39,633 nucleotides of DNA from Steroidobacteraceae bacterium (GTDB lineage: Bacteria > Chloroflexota > Limnocylindria > QHBO01): assembly GCA_025935615.1 (NCBI GenBank), contig JAICUY010000008.1, forward strand, positions 1-39,633. Reading direction: 5' to 3'. The notes under the pieces were generated by a model that saw only the letters and a program-made list of their open reading frames with translations, did not search any database and had not been told where the DNA came from. Within the stretch, counting starts at the first letter, position 1. Each line of letters starts with the position of its first letter. The position numbers and the translations under genes were made by a program. Below, piece by piece: positions 15,032 through 22,432 of the stretch.

Positions 15032-15630
15032 CCATGTTCGACCCCTTCGCGCCGGCGACCTTCAGCGAGGTCGCGCTGGACGTCTATACCGATGCGTTCC
15101 GGGTCAGCGGCGTCACGCGCACCCGCTTCCAGCGCGTCGGCGACATCGTCAACCAGCTGCCGACGCAGCATCTGCAGATCGACAACGCGACGATCACCGA
15201 GCACGGCGTGTCCGCCGCGCCGACCACCGCAACCGAAGCGCTGATCGACCTCGCGCGGATCCTGTTCGTGGTGACCACCGGCGAATCGGTTCAGGGACGG
15301 GCCGAGATGCGCATTCCGAAGCGCGCGGCGCGGGTCGAGCTGGTGCTGCCGCCGTTCCGCGTGGCCGGCTCGGTCCACATCCCGCCCGGCAGCCGTCCGG
15401 CGGACGGGCTGCTCAATGCAGCCGACCGCTTCCTGGTGATGACCGATGCGAGCATCGCGTCGGCACGCCATCCGGCGCTGGGCGCGTCGGTCGCGGCGCT
15501 CGCCATCCAGCGCGCGCTCGCCCAGCTGATCGTGATCGGCGACGACGAACAGCCGGAGGAGCTGCTGGCGGACGTGCTCGACGAGAGCACCGCGCAGGAC
15601 TGGCTGCAGCGGGAGCCGCCGCAGGCCTGA
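15028..15630 (+). CDS. Unknown protein coupled to the methyltransferase
   Basis: 200-aa soluble protein starting at ATG 15028, which overlaps the methyltransferase TGA; the track extension upstream is an artefact. Visible segments are RFQRVGDIVNQLPTQHLQI, EALIDLARILFVVTTGESV, RVELVLPPFRVAGSVHIPPG and a helical C-terminus rich in acidic residues. The middle part reads like a two-sheet barrel, with a nucleic-acid or small-molecule binding flavour, but I do not recognise a family. Tight coupling suggests it acts with the methyltransferase. It converges on the membrane gene 3 bp away. Confidence 0.7.
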   Translation: MTMFDPFAPATFSEVALDVYTDAFRVSGVTRTRFQRVGDIVNQLPTQHLQIDNATITEHGVSAAPTTATEALIDLARILFVVTTGESVQGRAEMRIPKRAARVELVLPPFRVAGSVHIPPGSRPADGLLNAADRFLVMTDASIASARHPALGASVAALAIQRALAQLIVIGDDEQPEELLADVLDESTAQDWLQREPPQA

Positions 15631-15633
15631 CGC

Positions 15634-16392
15634 CTAGCGGCGTGCCTCCACGGTCGTTGCCGGCCGGGCGGTCGGCTGCGGCCGCTCCGACGCGTTCATC
15701 AGCGCGTCGACGACGCGCGCCACGTCGGCGGGCGACAAGCGCTGCAGTCGGCCGACCCGCTGCGCCCACCACGGTGCGTTGTCGGGCGTGACGATCTCGT
15801 CGTCCGGTTCCTCCAGCACGATCTTGCTGTGCGCCCGCGGGAAGACGATGGCCGGCGCGATCGGCAGGTTCGGCGGGAGATCCTCGGAGGCAGCCCAGCG
15901 CGCCAGCGCATCGGCGACCCGCTGGCCCTCGAACGAGGGATTGGTGCGGCACGCGATCCAGCCGCGCCGACCGTGGGTGTCGTACTCCCAGCCGCGGCCC
16001 CGCACCCGGTAGTGGCCGTCCCAGTCGCGCACGAGCATGGCTCGTACTGCGGCGGGACCGACCAGCACTGCGCCCAGATCGCGCGACACGCCGGGCAGGC
16101 GTGGTTGGACGACCAGGGCCCAGCTGTCATCGAGGCTCGGCGCCAGCAACCGCTCCAGCTCGTCGGCCAGCCGGCGCTGCGGCGAGCGCTGCAACGCGCG
16201 CAGGACGTAGGCGCCGCCGATTCCCAGGCCCAGCGCGGCCGCGATGCCGAGCAGGGCGATGGTGCTCGGGCTCGAGCTGGGAACGAAGGCCAGCATGGCG
16301 CTCGCGACCGCGCCCACAAAGACCATTGTCAGGGCTGGCAGGAGAGCGCGGCGGCGGGGATGGCCGGGCTGGGCCGGGCGGATCAGGCGCAT
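15634..16392 (-). CDS. Membrane protein with a degenerate NERD-like domain
   Basis: 252 aa. Two hydrophobic segments lie near the N-terminus (LLPALTMVFVGAVASAMLAFV and STIALLGIAAALGLGIGGAYV), followed by a cytoplasmic part. The stretch SWALVVQPRLPGVSRDLGAVLVGPAAVRAMLV matches the shape of NERD nuclease-related domains (lead strand, D-x-D-h-hhhG, then hE-x-K). Here the second acidic position is a Gly and the E-x-K position reads RDW, so nuclease activity is unlikely. The next part, with PAIVFPRAHSK, also fits NERD proteins. The ATG at 16392 is embedded in GACCGATGC. It is divergent from osmC with only 29 bp between start codons. Family assignment is tentative. Confidence 0.55.
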   Translation of the reverse strand: MRLIRPAQPGHPRRRALLPALTMVFVGAVASAMLAFVPSSSPSTIALLGIAAALGLGIGGAYVLRALQRSPQRRLADELERLLAPSLDDSWALVVQPRLPGVSRDLGAVLVGPAAVRAMLVRDWDGHYRVRGRGWEYDTHGRRGWIACRTNPSFEGQRVADALARWAASEDLPPNLPIAPAIVFPRAHSKIVLEEPDDEIVTPDNAPWWAQRVGRLQRLSPADVARVVDALMNASERPQPTARPATTVEARR

Positions 16393-16408
16393 CGGTCCAG
16401 CTGGCTGC

Positions 16409-16414
16409 TAGGCT
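16409..16414 (+). promoter_or_regulatory. -10 box of the osmC-like gene
   Basis: TAGGCT lies 7 nt before ATG 16422. It sits in a 29-bp gap between divergent start codons, so any -35 element would lie inside the coding part of the opposite gene. Confidence 0.5.
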
Positions 16415-16421
16415 GCGGAGC

Positions 16422-16904
16422 ATGTCCAACGAAGTCATGGCCGTCTTCGGCGACCCACAGCGCATGCAGGTCGAGGCGACCACCGGCAGCGGTCACCGGA
16501 TCGTGCTCGACACCGGCCCGGAGGACGGCGATGACGCGGGCGCGAGGCCGATGGAGGTGCTGCTCGCGGCGCTGGCGGGGTGCACCTCGATGGACGTCGC
16601 CAGCATCCTGCGCAAGAAGCGCCAGGTCCCGGAGCGCTACGAGATCGCCGTGCGTGGTGAGCGGGCCGAGGAGCATCCGCAGGTCTTCACGCGGATCGTG
16701 GTCGAGCACCGCGTGGGTGGCGCGCTCGACGAAGAGGCGGTGCGGCGCTCGGTGGAGCTGTCGGCGACCCGCTACTGCCCCGTGAACGCGATGCTGTCGC
16801 AGGGCGCGACGATCGAGCACTGGTATCGGATGGGATTCGACCCCGACGAGGGCCGGGCGGTGCTGGTGGCGGTGAGCGGACCGGAGGGCAGCCGGAGCCC
16901 CTGA
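16422..16904 (+). CDS. OsmC/Ohr-family thiol peroxidase
   Basis: 160-aa OsmC-like protein. The family reduces organic hydroperoxides with two cysteines, and both are present: C54 in ALAGCTSMDVASIL and C119 in ATRYCPVNAML. The N-terminal GSGHRIVLDTG and central HPQVFTRIVVEHRV segments fit the swapped-dimer fold. It resembles the YhfA/general OsmC branch more than Ohr. The start at 16422 (MSNEVMAVFGDPQ) is supported by a -10 box 7 nt upstream; the track ORF extends it falsely to 267 aa. It ends 2 bp from a convergent receiver gene. Confidence 0.88.
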   Translation: MSNEVMAVFGDPQRMQVEATTGSGHRIVLDTGPEDGDDAGARPMEVLLAALAGCTSMDVASILRKKRQVPERYEIAVRGERAEEHPQVFTRIVVEHRVGGALDEEAVRRSVELSATRYCPVNAMLSQGATIEHWYRMGFDPDEGRAVLVAVSGPEGSRSP

Positions 16905-16906
16905 GG

Positions 16907-17323
16907 TCACGCCGCCGGCACCTCGAGGGCGGCATGCACGGCGTCACCGAACGCCTCGAGGTCGAACGGCTTGGGCAGCACCGGACCGAGGTCGGCCAGC
17001 TCGGCCAGCCGCTCGCGGGCCGCCGCACTGACGATCACGACCGGAATGCCTGGCCACGCGCTGCGCAGCAGCTCGGTGATGTCGCCGCCGTCACCATCGG
17101 GCAGCATCACGTCGACGACCAGCAGGTGCGGCAGCGCCAGCTCCATCAGATCGCCGAGCTCGACGATCCGCGCGCAGATGACCACGCTGAAGCCGAGATC
17201 GCGAAGCAGATCCGATTCGAGGGCGGCGATATCGGGATCGTCCTCCAGGACGTAGGCGCGCAGCAGCTCGTCGGCGCCTCGCTCGCGAATGGCGATGGGG
17301 TCGTCGGTGGCGGGTTCGTGCAT
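16907..17323 (-). CDS. Single-domain response regulator
   Basis: 138-aa protein consisting of a receiver domain only. Acidic pocket LEDDPD, phosphoacceptor in LLVVDVMLPDGDG, the switch position in VVIVSAAA and the lysine in VLPKPFDLEAF are all present. There is no output domain, so it would act by protein contact, as CheY or SpoOF do, with an unlinked kinase. The start chosen is ATG 17323 (MHEPATDDPIAIRER), preceded by GATGAT 6 nt upstream; the track start at 17404 adds no family sequence. It is divergent from ku with a 137-bp gap. Confidence 0.8.
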   Translation of the reverse strand: MHEPATDDPIAIRERGADELLRAYVLEDDPDIAALESDLLRDLGFSVVICARIVELGDLMELALPHLLVVDVMLPDGDGGDITELLRSAWPGIPVVIVSAAARERLAELADLGPVLPKPFDLEAFGDAVHAALEVPAA

Positions 17324-17329
17324 GGGCCG

Positions 17330-17335
17330 ATCATC
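17330..17335 (-). promoter_or_regulatory. -10-like box of the receiver gene
   Basis: GATGAT on the minus strand with CGGCCC between it and the ATG (6 nt) matches the spacing seen at other leaderless starts in the window. Confidence 0.4.
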
Positions 17336-17412
17336 CGCGTCGCTTCGGACCAACGGCAATGGCCGCATGGTCCCAGCCGATGGGGCCGATCGCCGTGCTT
17401 GCACCGGGGTTG

Positions 17413-17418
17413 TATAGT
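17413..17418 (+). promoter_or_regulatory. -10 box of the ku operon
   Basis: TATAGT, preceded by TTG, lies 42 nt before the ku ATG. The leader then carries AGGAGA and GAGGG ribosome-site-like motifs. Ku is therefore a leadered gene, unlike many of its neighbours. Confidence 0.5.
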
Positions 17419-17460
17419 CGCCGCCCGGCTTCGGAATACGCAGGAGAGCGCAGAGGGCAC

Positions 17461-18369
17461 ATGGCGCGATCGATGTGGCGGGGGGCGATCCAGTTCGGTC
17501 TGGTGACCATTCCGGTGAAGCTGTACCTGGCCACCGAGAGCGGCGGCATCGGCTTCAACATGCTCCACGCGAGCTGCCTCAACCGGATCCAGATGAAGAT
17601 CTACTGCCCGTACCACGACGAGGTCGTTCCGCGATCCGAGACGGTGCGCGGCTACGAGTACGCCAAGGGCCGCTATGTCGTCGTCACCGAGGAGGACGTC
17701 GACTCGATCCCGCTCAAGACGCTGCGCGCGATCGAGATCGAGATGTTCGTCGACGCCCGCAACGAGGCCCACGGCGCGCAGTTCGTGAAGCAGGCCTACT
17801 ACCTCGAGCCGGACGAGATCGGGCGCAAGGCCTTCTACCTGCTGAAGTCCGTCCTGGCCGATACGGGCAAGTCCGCGATCTGCAAGATCGTGCTCAAGGA
17901 CCGCGAGCAGCTCGCGGCGCTCAATCCGTTTTCGAACACGCTGCTGCTCACCACGCTGCACTGGCCGGATGAGGTGCGCTCCATCGACGAGCTCACCCTG
18001 CCGGAGGAGGAGGTCACCTTCAAGGCCGGCGAGCGAGCCATGGCCGAGCAGCTGGTCGCCTCGATGACCGGCGACTTCAGCGCCGACGACTACAAGGACG
18101 ACTACCGGCAGGCCCTGATGGCGGTCATCGAGCGCAAGGTCTCGGGTGAGGCGCCGGCGCCCGCCGTGCGGGCCGAGCCGACCAACATCGGCGACCTGAT
18201 GGCGGCACTCGAGGCTTCGGTGGCTGCCGCCCGGGAGAGCCGCGCCCAGGAGGCTGCCGCACCGACCCCGGCCGAGCCTGCCGCACGCCGCCGCCGCAAG
18301 GCCGCCGCGGCCGAGACCGCCGAGCCCGAGCCGGAAGCCGCCCCGCAGCGCCGACGCAAGACCGCCTAG
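17461..18369 (+). CDS. ku: Ku protein, non-homologous end joining
   Basis: Bacterial Ku homodimer subunit of 302 aa that binds double-strand DNA ends and recruits ligase. The N-terminus MARSMWRGAIQFGLVTIPVKLY is the family signature, followed by GRYVVVTEEDVDSI, the AYYLEPDEIGRKAFYLL core and DDYKDDYRQALMAVIERK. An Ala/Pro tail with Arg-Lys clusters (RRRRKAA, QRRRKTA) resembles the basic DNA-contacting extensions of other Ku proteins. The start at 17461 follows a GAGGG site; the upstream extension in the track is not coding. The next gene encodes a dead ligase-like protein 8 bp downstream. Confidence 0.96.
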   Translation: MARSMWRGAIQFGLVTIPVKLYLATESGGIGFNMLHASCLNRIQMKIYCPYHDEVVPRSETVRGYEYAKGRYVVVTEEDVDSIPLKTLRAIEIEMFVDARNEAHGAQFVKQAYYLEPDEIGRKAFYLLKSVLADTGKSAICKIVLKDREQLAALNPFSNTLLLTTLHWPDEVRSIDELTLPEEEVTFKAGERAMAEQLVASMTGDFSADDYKDDYRQALMAVIERKVSGEAPAPAVRAEPTNIGDLMAALEASVAAARESRAQEAAAPTPAEPAARRRRKAAAAETAEPEPEAAPQRRRKTA

Positions 18370-18377
18370 CGCGGGTC

Positions 18378-19070
18378 GTGGCCGCCGAGCAGCTCCCGCT
18401 GTCGATCGGCCGCGCGTCGCGGAGCCAGCTGCCGGTCCGGCTGCGCCCGATGCAGCCGACGTCGGTCGGCGCCCCGTTTGACGACGAGGGCTACTGGTTC
18501 GAGCCGTGGTGGCCCGGGGTACGCGCCTTCGCGCTCGTCGAGGGCGGAGATCTGCAGCTGCGGGCCGAGGGGCTCAACGACGCGCTGGCTGCCCTGCCCG
18601 AGCTGGCAGGACTGCCGGCTCAGCTCGAGCGCGACGGCGTCATGCTGGACGGGACGCTGCTGGTGCTCGACGACGACGGCCGGCCCGATGCCGACCTGCT
18701 GCGGCAGCGACTGGCGATCGGGCGTGGTGCGGGAACCGCGGCGTATGTCGCCAGCGACCTGCTCCACGTCGATGGCCGGCCCCTCGGCCGGCACGCGTTC
18801 CGGCGGCGGCGCGAGCACCTCGAGCGCGTCCTCCGCGCCAGTGAGCGGGTCGTCGTCGGCAGTGGCCATGCCGCCGAGGGGCTGCTGATGGCCGAGGCGC
18901 TGCGCCGCCTGGGCCTGGCCGAGCTGTCCGCGCGCGAGCTCTCGGCACGGCATCGGTCCGGGCCGGCGGGCTCGGCCTGGCTGCGAGCTCCCACCGCGTT
19001 ACCCGGCGCCGAACCGGTCGCCGATCGGCGACCGTCGCTGGCGCTGATCATGCGGCTCCCGCTCGAGTAG
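18378..19070 (+). CDS. Catalytically dead LigD-type ligase-fold protein
   Basis: 230 aa, GTG start 8 bp after ku. Its whole length aligns by eye with the adenylation domain of LigD/ATP-dependent ligases: LRPM near the start, then YWFEPWWPGVRAFALVEGG where ligases have FEIKWDGYRA. Tyrosine-leucine patterns and DLLHVDGRPLGRHAFRRRREHLERVL match the family. Every catalytic motif is altered: lysine to W44 and Asp to P46 in motif I, DGE to DGT in motif III (MLDGTLL), EG-V-K to AELSAR in motif IV, and WLKVK to WLRAP in motif V. The C-terminal OB domain is absent. It cannot ligate. A structural partner of Ku or a DNA-end binding regulator is plausible. The reading frame is intact with normal codon use, so it is not a decaying pseudogene. 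Confidence 0.75.
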   Translation: MAAEQLPLSIGRASRSQLPVRLRPMQPTSVGAPFDDEGYWFEPWWPGVRAFALVEGGDLQLRAEGLNDALAALPELAGLPAQLERDGVMLDGTLLVLDDDGRPDADLLRQRLAIGRGAGTAAYVASDLLHVDGRPLGRHAFRRRREHLERVLRASERVVVGSGHAAEGLLMAEALRRLGLAELSARELSARHRSGPAGSAWLRAPTALPGAEPVADRRPSLALIMRLPLE

Positions 19071-19085
19071 GCGGGACAGCATGCT

Positions 19086-19595
19086 GTGATCCTGAGCAAG
19101 GTTCGCGACCCCAGGCTGATCACCGTGCGTCGTGGCGGAATGCTCAGCGACGACGACCACCACCATTTGGCGATCTGGGCTGCCGACTGCGCCGAGCACG
19201 TACTGAGCCTCTTCGAGGCGACGCGGCCGGACGACGACCGGCCGCGGCAGGCCATCGCGCTGGCACGTGCCTGGGCACGCGGCGAGGCCAGCATGACCGA
19301 GTCCCGTACAGCCGCCGGCCATGCCAATGCCGCCGCGCGGGAGCTCCGTGGCGCGGCGCGGTACGCGGCGTACGCCGCCGCCCAGGCCGCAGCTGTCGCG
19401 CACGTCGCGGCGCACGAGCTGGGTGCCGCCGCCTACGCGATCAAGGCCGTGCGCGCGGCCGCACCGAACGAGGACGAGGCAGCGGGCCGCCGCGAGTGTC
19501 ACTGGCAGCGCGACCGGCTGCCCGCGCCGATCCGCGCGCTGGTGCTCGACGACCAGCGGCTGCGCAACGAGATCTGCTGGTCGGTCTTCGACTAG
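19086..19595 (+). CDS. Imm5-like putative immunity-fold protein
   Basis: 169-aa alanine-rich helical protein, third gene of the ku group, 15 bp after the ligase-like gene. Segments HHLAIWAADCAEHVLSLFE, DDRPRQAIALARAWARGEASM and AAYAAAQAAAVAHVAAHELGAAAYAIKAV resemble the Imm5-like family annotated as putative immunity proteins. No toxin gene is nearby, so immunity is only a family label. The start is GTG 19086; ATG 19140 is an alternative. Its place behind ku suggests a link with DNA-end repair or simple co-transcription; which one cannot be told from sequence. Confidence 0.6.
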   Translation: MILSKVRDPRLITVRRGGMLSDDDHHHLAIWAADCAEHVLSLFEATRPDDDRPRQAIALARAWARGEASMTESRTAAGHANAAARELRGAARYAAYAAAQAAAVAHVAAHELGAAAYAIKAVRAAAPNEDEAAGRRECHWQRDRLPAPIRALVLDDQRLRNEICWSVFD

Positions 19596-19613
19596 GCCAA
19601 CGCTGGCTCCCGG

Positions 19614-21788
19614 CTAGTTCGGGGCGAGCAACGGCTCGAGTACCCACGGCCAGGGGTCCTCCGGCAGCAGGCGAACGGCCGGGCCTACCAGGCCGTCGAG
19701 GGGGTAGGTGCGGAACGAGGCGATGTCGTAGGTCAGAGCCGGAACGCCCGCACGTCCGGTGGCCAGCGGCATGCCGCGCAGCGCCTCATCGATGGCCAGC
19801 GTCCGCTCGATGGGCTCGCCCCAGTGCCGGCGCAGGAGTGCCGCGATGTCCCAGGCGGTCACCTCCTCGCGCTGCGTGCTCAGCGCCTCGGCGAGCGACG
19901 ACTCCGCCTCGGCGCGGTCGCCGACGATCGCGGCCGCCAGGGCGCGCGCGGTCGGGTCCTCGTACTGCGCCACGTCGATCGCCTTGCCGAGCATGCCGCG
20001 GCCGATCACGAGATTGAGCTCCCCCGCCGTCTCGCCGATCTCCGGCGCCAGGCGACGGCCGAGCTGGATCGGTCGCGGCCAGGGGAGCGCCAGGGTCGTG
20101 GAGGGGTTGGTCAGCACCGAAAGGCGGTAGGCACGGTCGGCGGCATCGGTCTGGCCCAGGCGGTCGAGGACGAGGGCTGCATTGGCGAGCTCGCGCCCGA
20201 AGAGCGAGGCGGTATCGACGGCACGCGCAGCCGCCCGTGACGCGCAGCCGTCGTCACCCTCCTCCAGGCACAGGATGGCCAGGTTGGTCCACGACGGGCC
20301 GTCGCCGGCGTTGAGACGGGTCGCGTCGAGCGCCGCCTGGCGCGCGGTGGCCAGATCGCCGGCCATCTGAGCGGCGACGGTCAGCGACTTGGGGCCGGTC
20401 GGCTGCCAGGGGTCGAGGGCCACCGCGCTGGCGTACCAGCTCGCCGCCTGCGGCCAGTGCCCTTCGGACGCGGCGTCGGAGCCGAAGCGATAGTTGACCG
20501 CGGCCGCATCGACGATGACGGTGACGAGCACCAGCGCCGCGGCCGCCACGCCGGCCGGGATCAGCAGCCATCGCCGCACCGCCACGGGATGCCAGGTCAC
20601 CGCGTCCGCATCGGTCAGTGCCAGGGCCGCGAGCAGGACGACCAGCAGGCTGAAGCCGGGGACGAAGGTAAGGTCCTCGAAGAACGACGCCACGCCGAAC
20701 CCTGCCAGCACCGCGAAGGCGGCGCGGCCGGAACGCGTGCGAGTGCGCCATGGACCCGCGACCGCCACGAAGACGACGATCACGGCCAGCGCCGCCGCCA
20801 GGCCCACCATCCCGGCATCGCCGAGGATGCCGAGCAGCACGTCGTGCGAGTGCGGGACGCGCACGGGAAACGAGAGCGTCGGAGCGGCTGCCTGGCGCGC
20901 CCAGGGCATCACGCCCGGGCCGAGCCCGGTGAGCGGGCTGCTCGACCAGGCGTCGAGCGTGTCGCGCCACAGGTAGCCGCGATAGATCAGCGAGGCAACC
21001 GCCGTCACGCGAGGCGCGACCAGCAGCACGACGGCGATGCCTCCGACGGCCGCCGCCGCGGCGAGGCCCATCTCGCGCGCCGTCCACCGACGGGGCAGAC
21101 GAACCCGGCGCAGCTCGGGCAGGACCAGCACCAGCACGGCGCCGCCGATCGCCAGCCAGGCCGAGCGTGAGCCCGAAAGGATGGTCAGCGGCACCCCCGC
21201 AACGAGCACCGCCATCTGGATCCAGCGCCGCACCTGCGGCTCGGCGATCAGGAAGGTGAGCGGCAGCACGCCCATCAGCACGAACGGCGGCATGGCCACC
21301 GATCCGAAGGCCGTCCCCTCGTTCGGGACGCGCAGCGGCGGCAGGCCCGGCCCACCGGCCGCGATCCAGTCCAGGCGCCGCGCCAGCAGGCCGACCAGCG
21401 TCCCGAACGCCAGCACCAGGATCGGCACGCTCGTCACCATCGCGACCAACGCAGACCGATGCCGGAGCAGCACCAGAGCGAGCGGCAGCATGGCAGCGGT
21501 GGCGAGGATGGCGGCGAGCGACCGCAGCGACATGCCGTGGTTCTGGGCCAGGAGGGTGGCCACGCCGAAGGCGCTCAGCAGCAGCAGGACGGGCAGGTCG
21601 ACCGGCGTGCGTGGCAGCTCGAAACCGCGCCCGACCAGCACCGCCAGCGCCAACAGTGCGGCCAGCGCGCCGGCGTGGAGCAGTGCCTGGAATCGCGCGT
21701 CCCACAGGGCGCCGTCCCAGGCGACATAGCTCCACAGGCCGATGCCGGCCGCCACCGCGGCCAGCTCCCACGCGGTGCGCGCCTTCAT
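19614..21788 (-). CDS. O-antigen ligase/polymerase-family membrane protein with C-terminal repeats
   Basis: 724 aa. About a dozen transmembrane helices fill residues 1-430, with the Wzy/WaaL hallmark loops SGSRSAWLAIGG and VPHSHDVLLGILGDAGMVGL. Two helices (LLVVLLAALALTDAD and WLLIPAGVAAAALVLVTVIVD) lead into a C-terminal region of about 280 residues with TPR-like helices (EGHWPQAASWYASAVALDPWQP and GDLATARQAALDATRLNAGDG). Such proteins join or polymerise undecaprenyl-linked glycans, or glycosylate pilins. No other glycan genes adjoin it, so the substrate is unknown. Its ATG overlaps the CYTH stop (ATGA), hence co-translation. Confidence 0.85.
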   Translation of the reverse strand: MKARTAWELAAVAAGIGLWSYVAWDGALWDARFQALLHAGALAALLALAVLVGRGFELPRTPVDLPVLLLLSAFGVATLLAQNHGMSLRSLAAILATAAMLPLALVLLRHRSALVAMVTSVPILVLAFGTLVGLLARRLDWIAAGGPGLPPLRVPNEGTAFGSVAMPPFVLMGVLPLTFLIAEPQVRRWIQMAVLVAGVPLTILSGSRSAWLAIGGAVLVLVLPELRRVRLPRRWTAREMGLAAAAAVGGIAVVLLVAPRVTAVASLIYRGYLWRDTLDAWSSSPLTGLGPGVMPWARQAAAPTLSFPVRVPHSHDVLLGILGDAGMVGLAAALAVIVVFVAVAGPWRTRTRSGRAAFAVLAGFGVASFFEDLTFVPGFSLLVVLLAALALTDADAVTWHPVAVRRWLLIPAGVAAAALVLVTVIVDAAAVNYRFGSDAASEGHWPQAASWYASAVALDPWQPTGPKSLTVAAQMAGDLATARQAALDATRLNAGDGPSWTNLAILCLEEGDDGCASRAAARAVDTASLFGRELANAALVLDRLGQTDAADRAYRLSVLTNPSTTLALPWPRPIQLGRRLAPEIGETAGELNLVIGRGMLGKAIDVAQYEDPTARALAAAIVGDRAEAESSLAEALSTQREEVTAWDIAALLRRHWGEPIERTLAIDEALRGMPLATGRAGVPALTYDIASFRTYPLDGLVGPAVRLLPEDPWPWVLEPLLAPN

Positions 21789-22432
21789 GCGCCTGGTGCG
21801 CCGGGTGCGCCGACGAGCGCCAGGGCGCGCTCGAGCTTTGTCCGGCGCTCGGGGCGCAGACCCGGGACCTCGCGGAGCGCGTCCGCCAGGTCGGGGAGCA
21901 CGGCGGCGTCCTGGCCGGGATGGAGCTCGAGCTCGACGACGTGGAACCGGCCGCGCAACGCGCCGCCGGCGAGCACCTCGACGCGGTCGAGCGTCAGCGT
22001 TCCAATCCCGTGCCCGTCGACCAGGACGTCGCGCTCGACGCGGCGCTGGTGCAGCCTCAGCCGCTCGACGAGTGGTTCGGCGTCACGCAGCCGATCGACG
22101 AGGTCGCGTGCCTCCGACGGCGACCACCTCGCCGGCTCCAGGGAGTCGCTCGCCGCGCCTTCGAGCTCGGGGCGCCGGTGGAGCTCCTGCACGGCGTCCT
22201 CGGCGACCTCGGCCGGACCTTTCAATGACGCGATCGTGCGGTCGCCGCGTGTTCGCAGGCGGCAGGCCCAGCCTGCCGCCGCGAGCGCGCCGCGGGCGGT
22301 GTCGAGGTAGCGGTCGACCTCATCGACTTCGTGGACGACGCCGAGTGCTGAGGAACCGAGTTCCGCCGCCGCCGCGAGGTGTTCGAGGGGATCGAGCCCG
22401 TCGGCGGCGAATTTGAGCTCGACCTCAAGCAC
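21785..22432 (-). CDS. CYTH-domain triphosphatase-like protein
   Basis: 215 aa from the GTG at 22432, giving MLEVELKFAADG with the defining ExExK motif (E3, E5, K7) at the very N-terminus, as is normal for CYTH proteins. The track start at 22492 adds unrelated residues. Further tunnel residues appear in CRLRTRGDRTIASLKGP, AVQELHRRPELE, RRVERDVLVDGHGIGTLTLDRVE and FHVVELELHPG. The family hydrolyses inorganic triphosphate, thiamine triphosphate or other triphosphates with Mg2+ or Mn2+. Its start overlaps the end of the WYL gene and its stop overlaps the next gene. No CHAD domain is fused. Confidence 0.85.
   Translation of the reverse strand: MLEVELKFAADGLDPLEHLAAAAELGSSALGVVHEVDEVDRYLDTARGALAAAGWACRLRTRGDRTIASLKGPAEVAEDAVQELHRRPELEGAASDSLEPARWSPSEARDLVDRLRDAEPLVERLRLHQRRVERDVLVDGHGIGTLTLDRVEVLAGGALRGRFHVVELELHPGQDAAVLPDLADALREVPGLRPERRTKLERALALVGAPGAPGA

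Noticed and set aside
19086-19595. Toxin-immunity cassette
   Set aside because: Only an Imm5-like protein is present; no toxin or secretion gene lies nearby.
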